From assembly GCA_016929305.1 (NCBI GenBank), contig JAFGJC010000406.1:1-5148 (forward strand): a DNA stretch of 5,148 nucleotides, in the 5' to 3' direction. The stretch is from a candidate division CSSED10-310 bacterium (GTDB lineage: Bacteria; CSSED10-310; JAFGJC01). The notes under the pieces are model-generated. The model saw nothing but the letters and a program-made list of their open reading frames with translations. It ran no database searches and was not told where the DNA came from. How positions within the stretch are numbered: the stretch's first letter is position 1; every line of letters starts with the position of its first letter. Below, in pieces: positions 1-4,723 of this stretch. A program made the position numbers and the translations under genes.

Positions 1-120
1 ATCCATAATATCACAATGGATACGGTCTGCGCCTGCATCTTCAACAGACTTGACTTCACGTTCCAAATACCGGAAATCCGCTGCAAGAATCGAAGGGGCT
101 ATTTCTATTTTCCTACTCAC
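1..120 (-). CDS. rpe: Ribulose-phosphate 3-epimerase, N-terminal 40 codons (cut by window edge)
   Basis: The enzyme interconverts D-ribulose 5-phosphate and D-xylulose 5-phosphate in the cytosolic pentose phosphate pathway. The minus-strand translation from a GTG at 120-118 gives an N-terminus typical of the family: the IAPSILAADF strand-1 motif at residues 7-16 and IHCDIMD at residues 34-40. Ser10, His35 and Asp37 match the active-site Ser and the first two metal ligands of the TIM-barrel epimerase (His34 and Asp36 in E. coli). The reading frame is open to base 1, so about four fifths of the protein lies outside the window. The GTG start is chosen because AGGAG at 131-127 lies six bases upstream and the homology begins at once. 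The gene points the same way as the fab block but is separated by 254 bases of hairpin-rich DNA, so it is probably a separate transcription unit. Identity is confident despite the short fragment. Confidence 0.9.
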   Translation of the reverse strand, partial: MSRKIEIAPSILAADFRYLEREVKSVEDAGADRIHCDIMD

Positions 121-126
121 CTGCCA

Positions 127-131
127 CTCCT
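127..131 (-). promoter_or_regulatory. Ribosome binding site deciding the GTG start of rpe
   Basis: AGGAG on the minus strand is spaced six bases from the GTG at 120-118. No ATG is in frame before the conserved IAPSIL motif, so this site fixes the start. Confidence 0.75.
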
Positions 132-147
132 ATATGTCAACACACGA

Positions 148-180
148 GAGGCCTCGAATGAACATGATGATCGAGGCCTC
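148..180 (-). repeat. Perfect 10-bp inverted repeat before rpe (hairpin or paired operator)
   Basis: The arms GAGGCCTCGA (148-157) and TCGAGGCCTC (171-180) are exact inverse complements around a 13-base loop. Each arm contains the 8-base palindrome GAGGCCTC (148-155 and 173-180), with centres 25 bp apart. It can therefore be read as a strong RNA hairpin or as two binding sites for a dimeric protein. On the minus strand it ends 16 bases before the rpe ribosome binding site. No T run follows on either strand, so a classical intrinsic terminator is unlikely. A role in the rpe leader is inference. Confidence 0.55.
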
Positions 181-191
181 AGAGAAGTACA

Positions 192-220
192 TTTAAACTC
201 TTCATCTATGAGTTTGCGAA
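192..220 (-). promoter_or_regulatory. Weak candidate promoter for rpe
   Basis: On the minus strand TTCGCA (220-215) and TTTAAA (197-192) are separated by 17 bases, each matching four of six positions of the sigma-70 type hexamers. Transcription would start near 185, placing the GAGGCCTC inverted repeat at the very 5' end of the rpe message. Such matches are common by chance in AT-rich DNA, and promoter consensus differs in some phyla (for example Bacteroidetes), so this is only a candidate. Confidence 0.2.
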
Positions 221-246
221 ATGAAATAAAGCAAATCCTTTTGTAG

Positions 247-303
247 AAAAAGTGATACTCCGTAGCAAAGTCTGTTAGCAAACATTGCTCGCAGACTTTG
301 CTA
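247..303 (-). terminator. Large hairpin with delayed T run, candidate terminator of the fab-rnc-dehydrogenase block
   Basis: TAGCAAAGTCTG (263-274) pairs perfectly with CAGACTTTGCTA (292-303). Inside it AGCAA (277-281) pairs with TTGCT (285-289) around a three-base loop, so nearly the whole 41 bases fold into one long stem with a two-base mismatch. On the minus strand a run of five T (251-247) follows, but only after an 11-base spacer. This weakens the intrinsic-terminator reading unless the GGAGTA at 261-256 also pairs with TACTCC at 334-329. On the plus strand the stem is followed by a T/A-rich stretch without a clear T run. The stem is long enough that RNase III cutting could be considered. 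Confidence 0.45.
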
Positions 304-343
304 TTATATTTCGCACATTCAATGCAGAGGAGTACAACCTACC

Positions 344-374
344 ACCGGAAACCTCCGGTACGTGTAAAAACACG
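344..374 (-). other. Tandem small hairpins abutting the dehydrogenase stop codon
   Basis: Immediately after the TAA of the acyl-CoA dehydrogenase on the minus strand, CGTGT (374-370) pairs with ACACG (365-361) around a TTTT loop. One base later ACCGGA (359-354) pairs with TCCGGT (349-344) around a four-base loop. The two stems could stack. No T run follows, so they look more like a 3'-end stabiliser or processing element than an intrinsic terminator. Confidence 0.45.
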
Positions 375-1526
375 TTATGAAGCAGACTCCTTGATCAGCT
401 GTAATGCAATCTCATTTCTTTGAATTTGATTTGTTCCTTCATATATCTGAGTAATTTTTGCATCACGCATCCGTTTTTCCATTGGATATTCACGCATATA
501 CCCATATCCACCCATCACCTGTAATGCATCAACCGTCACTTTCATCGCGACATCTGAGCATTTCAATTTTGACATCGCGGATTCTTTAGCAAATTTCTTC
601 TCACCGGCATCGATTGTCTTAGCCGTTGCATAAAGAAGCGCTCTAGCTGCCTCAACTTCAGTCGCCATATCAGCAAGCATATGCTGAACAGCCTGAAATG
701 CAGAAATGGGTTCACCAAATTGCACACGTTGACGGGAATAAGCGGTAGCATCCCGCAGTGCACCGGCAGCAATACCAAGAGCCTGAGCTCCAACACCAGG
801 TCGTGAATAATTTAACGTATTTATCGCAATTATCGAACCCATTCCCTCTCTTCCAAGTAATGCAGATTTTGGAATACGACAATCCTGAAACACCAATTCA
901 GTGGTACTGGACGCCCGAATACCCATCTTATCTTCATGTTTTCCAAATGAAAAACCGGGTGTACCCTTTTCTAGGATAAATGCCGTAATTCCACGTGCAC
1001 CTTTTGCCGGATTCGTCTTTGCGAATACAATATATACTGCAGCATTTTCGCCGTTTGTAATCCACTGTTTCGTTCCGTTCAGCACATATGAATCCCCATC
1101 AAGTACAGCGGTTGTTTTCATTCCCAACGCATCCGAACCGGCATTTGCTTCAGTGAGTCCAAATGCGGCAATCGTTTTTCCATCAGCAATGCCAGGTAAA
1201 TATTTCTGTTTCTGTTCATCATCTGCAAATAATAAAATGGGAAATGTTCCTAAGGCTGTTGCAGCCATCGCAAGTGAAATACCACCACACACCTTTGATA
1301 ATTCCTCAACTGCCAGACAAAGTTCAAATATTCCCCCGCCAAATCCACCATACTCTTCAGGAATATAAAGACCACATAGATCGGCTTCCGCCATTGCTTC
1401 AACCACATCCCATGGGAATATTCCCTCATGATCATACTTTTCACGTACAGGAAGTATTTTCTTCTGTGCAATCTCATTAGCTGTTTCCACAATCATTGTC
1501 TGTTCTTCAGTTAGAAACCAATTCAT
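375..1526 (-). CDS. Acyl-CoA dehydrogenase (short/medium-chain type flavoprotein)
   Basis: FAD-dependent enzyme that oxidises an acyl thioester to the trans-2-enoyl form, passing electrons to electron-transfer flavoprotein. At 383 residues it has full family length. The alpha N-terminal domain covers roughly residues 1-115. The beta domain opens with the signature AFGLTEANAGSDA (121-133) and contains WITNG (155-159). The C-terminal helical domain carries GALRDATAYSRQRVQFG and ends with the YEGTNQIQR block (362-370). Glu363 lies where short- and medium-chain dehydrogenases have their catalytic base. The ATG at 1526 is preceded by AAAGGAG (1542-1536), nine bases away, and overlaps the end of rnc by 20 bases, implying co-translation. 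No etfA/etfB or other beta-oxidation gene is in view. Its position at the end of a fatty acid synthesis operon suggests a role tied to acyl chains, perhaps butyryl-CoA or branched-chain acyl-CoA, but the substrate cannot be read from sequence. Confidence 0.93.
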   Translation of the reverse strand: MNWFLTEEQTMIVETANEIAQKKILPVREKYDHEGIFPWDVVEAMAEADLCGLYIPEEYGGFGGGIFELCLAVEELSKVCGGISLAMAATALGTFPILLFADDEQKQKYLPGIADGKTIAAFGLTEANAGSDALGMKTTAVLDGDSYVLNGTKQWITNGENAAVYIVFAKTNPAKGARGITAFILEKGTPGFSFGKHEDKMGIRASSTTELVFQDCRIPKSALLGREGMGSIIAINTLNYSRPGVGAQALGIAAGALRDATAYSRQRVQFGEPISAFQAVQHMLADMATEVEAARALLYATAKTIDAGEKKFAKESAMSKLKCSDVAMKVTVDALQVMGGYGYMREYPMEKRMRDAKITQIYEGTNQIQRNEIALQLIKESAS

Positions 1527-2346
1527 TATCTATCTCTCCTTTACAACGAGTTGTAATGTACACTTTATTGTACTGTTCTACAGCCTGTTGAGCTGCAAGC
1601 TGCTGTGCATTTTTTTTATTCGTTCCGCATCCTTCACCACATGGAATACCGGCAATTTCTATCTGTACTCTGAACTTTTTCGCATGATCCGGGCCGATAG
1701 CTTCTATTGTTGTGTACTTAGGCATCCCGAATCCATCACGCTGGGAAAGTTCAAGTATTTTACTTTTATAATTTACATTTCTCTCATCCTGCAAAAATTC
1801 AGGTATTCTTTTAAAAAGAAACTTTTCCAGAAAAACCTTTACATGCTCTAACCCGCCATCAAGATACACAGCTCCGATAATCGCCTCAAAAGCATTAGAC
1901 ATCGTTGAAGCACGATCCCTCCCACCTGATTTTTCTTCTGAAATTCCAAAAATCAGATAATGGCCAAGATCGATTGTACAGGCAACATCTCCAAGGATTT
2001 TACGGCTGACAACAAGCGATTTTATCTTTGAAAGCTGCCCTTCGCTTTTTTCAGGGTGATGCAGATAGAGATGCTCGGTAACAAGACAGTTAAGTACTGC
2101 ATCACCAAGAAATTCAAGGCGTTCATTTGAAAGTAAGCCCTTCGTATCTTCCTGATCAATTGCAGACTTATGAGTTAACGCATGTTTAAGTAATGCCTCA
2201 GACCGAAACCGATACCCAATAAGAGTTTGTAGTTTTTCTATTGAGGCAACATGATCACTACTTGAAACCCGTCGCCTCAGCAAAAAACGTAATAGTTTAT
2301 TCTGAAATATTCTGCGCGTCGTATTTACCCAAGACAAGAGCGGCAT
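1507..2346 (-). CDS. rnc: Ribonuclease III
   Basis: Double-strand RNA endonuclease for rRNA precursor and mRNA processing in the cytosol. From the ATG at 2346 it has 279 residues, longer than E. coli RNase III (226). The extra length is a basic, hydrophobic N-terminal stretch (about residues 1-35, with LLRFLLRRR) and a short tail after the RNA-binding domain. The catalytic domain carries NERLEFLGDAVL (74-85), giving Glu75, Glu78 and Asp82, then SNAFEAIIGAVYLD (150-163) with Glu154. Asn151 occupies the place of E. coli Asp114. A double-stranded RNA-binding domain spans about 192-260 with a KKNAQQLAAQQA helix. The start lies inside fabF (50-base overlap), with weak GGTGG (2356-2352) five bases upstream. 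An in-frame TTG at 2358 is a possible alternative but has no visible ribosome site. Translation is probably coupled to fabF, and the 3' end overlaps the dehydrogenase start. Confidence 0.93.
   Translation of the reverse strand: MPLLSWVNTTRRIFQNKLLRFLLRRRVSSSDHVASIEKLQTLIGYRFRSEALLKHALTHKSAIDQEDTKGLLSNERLEFLGDAVLNCLVTEHLYLHHPEKSEGQLSKIKSLVVSRKILGDVACTIDLGHYLIFGISEEKSGGRDRASTMSNAFEAIIGAVYLDGGLEHVKVFLEKFLFKRIPEFLQDERNVNYKSKILELSQRDGFGMPKYTTIEAIGPDHAKKFRVQIEIAGIPCGEGCGTNKKNAQQLAAQQAVEQYNKVYITTRCKGEIDNELVSN
1536..1542 (-). promoter_or_regulatory. Ribosome binding site of the acyl-CoA dehydrogenase, inside rnc
   Basis: AAAGGAG on the minus strand lies nine bases before the ATG at 1526-1524 and inside the last codons of rnc. 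The dehydrogenase is thus translated from a strong site embedded in the upstream gene. Confidence 0.7.
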
Positions 2347-3553
2347 TGTGTCCACCAAATCCGAATGAATTGCTTAATGCATAACGCACCTTTTTTTTTC
2401 TGGCAACATTCGGTGTATAATCAAGATCACACTCAGGATCCGGATCTTCATAATTAATTGTCGGAGGAATACAACTGTTGTTGATTGCCATAATCGAAGC
2501 AATACATTCAACAGCTCCGGACGCACCGAGCAAATGCCCAGTCATTGACTTTGTAGAGCTTATCGCAACATTCTCTACATATTCACCAAACACTGCCTTA
2601 ATGGCACATGTTTCATATTTATCGTTTAAAGGAGTCGATGTTCCGTGAGTATTGATATACCCGATATCCATAGGAGTAAGTCCTGCTGATGAGAGAGCCA
2701 TTTTTATTGCAGCCTGAGCACCTGCCCCTTCCGGAGCGGGATGTGAAAGGTGATGGGCATCTCCCGATGCTCCGTACCCAACCAATTCACCATATATCGT
2801 CGCATTTCGCGCTAACGCATGCTCCAAACTTTCAAGGACAAGTATACCTGCACCTTCGCCCATTACAAAACCATCACGTTTTATATCAAATGGAGAACTG
2901 GCCTTCTGAGGAGCATCATTTCTGAGTGATAATGCTTTCATTGAACAAAAGCCTGCGACTCCAACAGGTCGTATTACTGCCTCTGTTCCACCTGTTATCA
3001 TTGCGTCTGCCATCCCGCATTTAATCAACATAAAAGCATCACCGATAGAGTGTGCTCCTGACGCGCAGGCGCTTACAGTAGCATAATTTGGCCCTTTCAA
3101 ACCATATTCTATTGAGACTCTTCCAGCGGGCATATCCGGAATCATCATTGGAATTAAAAACGGGGATACTCTTCCAGGTCCACGTTTCAACAGTTTTTCA
3201 TGTTCAACTTCCAATGAGGCCAATCCGCCTATGCCTGATCCAATAATTGTTCCGACACGCTCCAGATTTACAGAGCTATCAGTAATTCCGGATTGTTTAA
3301 TAGCTTCGTACGCAGCAACCATAGCCAACAAAATAACACGATCAAGACGACGAACCTCTTTTGGATCAACAAAGTTGCTGAAATCTACATCTTTTACCTC
3401 GCCGGCGATTTTACACGGATAATCTTCTGTATCGAACGCTGTAATGTAATCAATTCCAGACGTTCCTGTACAGAGTGCATCCCAGAATGTTTCCACAGTA
3501 TTTCCTAATGGAGAGGTAACTCCCATACCGGTAATAACAACTCTTCGTGACAT
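2297..3553 (-). CDS. fabF: Beta-ketoacyl-ACP synthase II (FabF)
   Basis: Condensing enzyme of type II fatty acid synthesis: it joins malonyl-ACP to an acyl-ACP with loss of CO2, extending the chain by two carbons. The 418-residue thiolase-fold protein is close to the 413 residues of E. coli FabF, and the catalytic residues fall at the same numbers: Cys163 in VSACASGAHS, His303 in NTHGTSTPLND, Lys335 and His340 in STKSMTGHLLGASGA. The C-terminal NSFGFGGHNAAL (395-406) holds the gating Phe loop. The start is the ATG at 3553-3551 before SRRVVITGMG. The frame stays open further upstream, but that extension has no family similarity. AAGGA (3568-3564) sits ten bases upstream. The gene follows acpP after a hairpin-containing gap and its 3' end overlaps rnc by 50 bases. 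A run of nine A (minus strand, 2399-2391) encodes the Arg-Lys-Lys-Lys at 386-389. The FabF subtype rather than FabB is favoured by length and context. Confidence 0.96.
   Translation of the reverse strand: MSRRVVITGMGVTSPLGNTVETFWDALCTGTSGIDYITAFDTEDYPCKIAGEVKDVDFSNFVDPKEVRRLDRVILLAMVAAYEAIKQSGITDSSVNLERVGTIIGSGIGGLASLEVEHEKLLKRGPGRVSPFLIPMMIPDMPAGRVSIEYGLKGPNYATVSACASGAHSIGDAFMLIKCGMADAMITGGTEAVIRPVGVAGFCSMKALSLRNDAPQKASSPFDIKRDGFVMGEGAGILVLESLEHALARNATIYGELVGYGASGDAHHLSHPAPEGAGAQAAIKMALSSAGLTPMDIGYINTHGTSTPLNDKYETCAIKAVFGEYVENVAISSTKSMTGHLLGASGAVECIASIMAINNSCIPPTINYEDPDPECDLDYTPNVARKKKVRYALSNSFGFGGHNAALVLGKYDAQNISE
2352..2356 (-). promoter_or_regulatory. Weak ribosome binding site for rnc within fabF
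   Basis: GGTGG on the minus strand is five bases before the ATG at 2346-2344. It encodes part of the invariant GFGG of FabF, so its sequence is constrained by protein function. Initiation of rnc probably depends on ribosomes finishing fabF. This site supports ATG 2346 over TTG 2358. Confidence 0.4.
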
Positions 3554-3563
3554 GTAATAGTAA

Positions 3564-3568
3564 TCCTT
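3564..3568 (-). promoter_or_regulatory. Ribosome binding site of fabF
   Basis: AAGGA lies ten bases before the ATG at 3553-3551. This supports the start at SRRVVITGMG instead of the 17-codon upstream extension of the open frame. Confidence 0.6.
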
Positions 3569-3582
3569 ATGCCTGATAATTA

Positions 3583-3635
3583 TTAATTGGCAACAAATTA
3601 ACAAGGTACGATCTCCACTCTGTTAAGCAGAGATC
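3583..3635 (-). other. Two intercistronic hairpins between acpP and fabF
   Basis: On the minus strand, GATCTC/GAGATC (3635-3630 with 3615-3610) or the alternative CTCTG/CAGAG (3632-3628 with 3622-3618) can form a stem; the two share bases and are mutually exclusive in part. A second AT-rich stem pairs TTAATT (3601-3596) with AATTAA (3588-3583). There is no T run, so full termination is unlikely. Hairpins here could protect a separate, abundant acpP message or be processing sites. In many bacteria AcpP is needed in large excess over FabF. The role is inference. Confidence 0.4.
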
Positions 3636-3654
3636 ACTATTCAAAACAAAATAA

Positions 3655-3888
3655 TTAAATTTTATCTTGAAGATATTCAATTGCATCTTTAACTGATTTA
3701 AGTTTCTCAGCGTCTTCATCTGGAATTTCGACATCAAATGCATCTTCAAAAGCCATAATTAATTCGACCTGATCAAGTGAATCTGCACCTAAATCATCAA
3801 CAAATGCAGCCTGAGGAGTAACTTTATCTTCATTAACTCCCAGCTTCTCTGCAATAATCTGTTTAACTTTACCTTCTAATTCACTCAC
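3655..3888 (-). CDS. acpP: Acyl carrier protein
   Basis: Small acidic cytosolic carrier that holds the growing acyl chain as a thioester on 4'-phosphopantetheine. The protein has 77 residues, the usual length, and folds as a four-helix bundle in this family. The attachment site is Ser37 in DLGADSLDQVELIM (32-45), the canonical DSL motif recognised by holo-ACP synthase and by Fab enzymes through acidic helix II (Glu42, Glu48, Asp49 in this protein). The C-terminal part has the usual IPDEDAEKLKSVKDAIEYL segment (55-73). The start is GTG at 3888-3886, not ATG, with AAAGGAG six bases upstream. No in-frame ATG precedes the conserved core. It sits between fabG and fabF, its classic position, with longer gaps on both sides (64 and 101 bases) than elsewhere in the block, leaving room for its own expression control. 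Confidence 0.98.
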   Translation of the reverse strand: MSELEGKVKQIIAEKLGVNEDKVTPQAAFVDDLGADSLDQVELIMAFEDAFDVEIPDEDAEKLKSVKDAIEYLQDKI

Positions 3889-3894
3889 AATGAA

Positions 3895-3901
3895 CTCCTT
3901 T
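3895..3901 (-). promoter_or_regulatory. Strong ribosome binding site deciding the GTG start of acpP
   Basis: AAAGGAG on the minus strand ends six bases before the GTG at 3888-3886. It is among the strongest sites in the window, fitting the high expression expected of an acyl carrier protein. Confidence 0.75.
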
Positions 3902-3902
3902 C

Positions 3903-3928
3903 AAAAAAACTGAACGTAATTAACGTAC
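3903..3928 (-). other. Weak stem plus seven-T run in the fabG-acpP gap
   Basis: On the minus strand ACGT (3926-3923), TAATT and ACGT (3917-3914) form a short dyad, followed four bases later by seven T (3909-3903), just before the acpP ribosome site. It has the layout of a weak attenuator or pause site, but a four-base stem is thin. The dyad could equally be a protein binding site. No promoter with both hexamers is visible in this gap. Confidence 0.25.
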
Positions 3929-3952
3929 TTGTAAATATTATTGTTACCCAAA

Positions 3953-4699
3953 CTACATGACAAGGCCACCATCTACAGTCAAAACCTGTCCAGTAATGTA
4001 ATCTGCAAGTGATGATGCTAAAAATAAGACTGTATGTGCGACATCCGCTGCAGTTCCTAATTTCTGCATCGGAATTTTTTCTAAAAGTTTCTGTTTTTCT
4101 GCATCAGATAATGTATCAGTCATGGCTGTTTTAATAAAACCAGGCGCAATAGCATTAACCGTAATCGATCGTGTAGCCAGCTCTTTTGCTGTAGTTTTCG
4201 TCAGACCGATAAGCCCCGCTTTAGATGCGCTGTAATTTGCCTGACCATAATTACCCATTAAGCCAACAATTGAAGCAATATTAATAATTTTACCACTCCG
4301 TGCCTTTACCATGATTTTCGCGGCCTCTTTCGAACAGAGAAAGGCACTTTTCAAGTTTACCTTCAGAACCAAATCCCAGTCCTCTTCTTTCATTCTTATA
4401 AGTAGAGTATCACGGGTAATTCCAGCGTTATTGATCAGGATATCAAGTGAACCCATATGTTCCATAACCACTTTGAACATAGTATTCACCTCATCTGCAT
4501 TCGCAGCATCAGCCTTAACCGCAAGGGATTTTACTCCTAAAGCTTCGATTTCCCTTGCAGTACCCCGTGCAGCTTCAATATCAATATCACTCACAGCAAC
4601 AGAACATTTTGTATTCGCAAGAGTCAGTGCAATCTCACGACCGATTCCCCGACCACCTCCGGTAATTAAAGCACATTTTGAAGAGAGATCAATAACCAA
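3953..4699 (-). CDS. fabG: 3-oxoacyl-ACP reductase (FabG)
   Basis: NADPH-dependent reductase of type II fatty acid synthesis that turns beta-ketoacyl-ACP into (R)-3-hydroxyacyl-ACP. It is a 248-residue classical short-chain dehydrogenase with a Rossmann fold. The cofactor loop TGGGRGIG is at 13-20 and NNAG at 90-93. The catalytic tetrad is Asn115, Ser143 (in INIASIVG), Tyr156 and Lys160 (YSASK). The C-terminal segment has the family-typical PGFIKTAMTD (186-195) and ends in VDGGLVM. The start is TTG at 4699-4697, with AAGGAG seven bases upstream. An ATG four bases further upstream (4703-4701) is out of frame and meets TGA after four codons, and no in-frame ATG exists before Met74, so the TTG is required. 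It follows fabD after 24 bases. Neighbours fabD and acpP make FabG, rather than another SDR, nearly certain. Confidence 0.96.
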   Translation of the reverse strand: MVIDLSSKCALITGGGRGIGREIALTLANTKCSVAVSDIDIEAARGTAREIEALGVKSLAVKADAANADEVNTMFKVVMEHMGSLDILINNAGITRDTLLIRMKEEDWDLVLKVNLKSAFLCSKEAAKIMVKARSGKIINIASIVGLMGNYGQANYSASKAGLIGLTKTTAKELATRSITVNAIAPGFIKTAMTDTLSDAEKQKLLEKIPMQKLGTAADVAHTVLFLASSLADYITGQVLTVDGGLVM

Positions 4700-4706
4700 C
4701 CATCCA

Positions 4707-4712
4707 CTCCTT
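4707..4712 (-). promoter_or_regulatory. Ribosome binding site deciding the TTG start of fabG
   Basis: AAGGAG on the minus strand is seven bases from the TTG at 4699-4697 but only three from the out-of-frame ATG at 4703-4701. Spacing therefore also favours TTG. Confidence 0.7.
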
Positions 4713-4723
4713 ATAAAAAGTTA

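Noticed and set aside
135..140. Perfect TTGACA on the minus strand as a -35 box
   Set aside because: A -10 box at 16-18 bases would fall inside the first rpe codons, where no match exists, and the transcript would lack the good ribosome site.
16..246. Plus-strand open frame of 76 codons at the left edge
   Set aside because: It is antisense to the clear rpe N-terminus and then runs through the inverted repeats. It has no recognisable motif or ribosome site.
303..308. Perfect TATAAT on the minus strand as a -10 box for rpe
   Set aside because: No acceptable -35 hexamer lies 16-18 bases upstream and there is no extended -10. Transcription would begin inside the large hairpin.
121..374. Miniature transposable element built from the inverted repeats in the gap
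   Set aside because: The repeats are internal and of different sequences, there is no matching pair of terminal repeats with target duplication around the gap, and flanking genes are intact.
901..1368. Plus-strand open frame of 155 codons antisense to the acyl-CoA dehydrogenase
   Set aside because: It lies wholly within a gene with intact catalytic motifs and is low in plausible domain content; a shadow frame.
2297..2399. Programmed frameshift making a FabF-RNase III fusion at the nine-A run
   Set aside because: The rnc frame has a TAA at 2376-2374 between the run and the rnc start, so a shift cannot produce a fusion.
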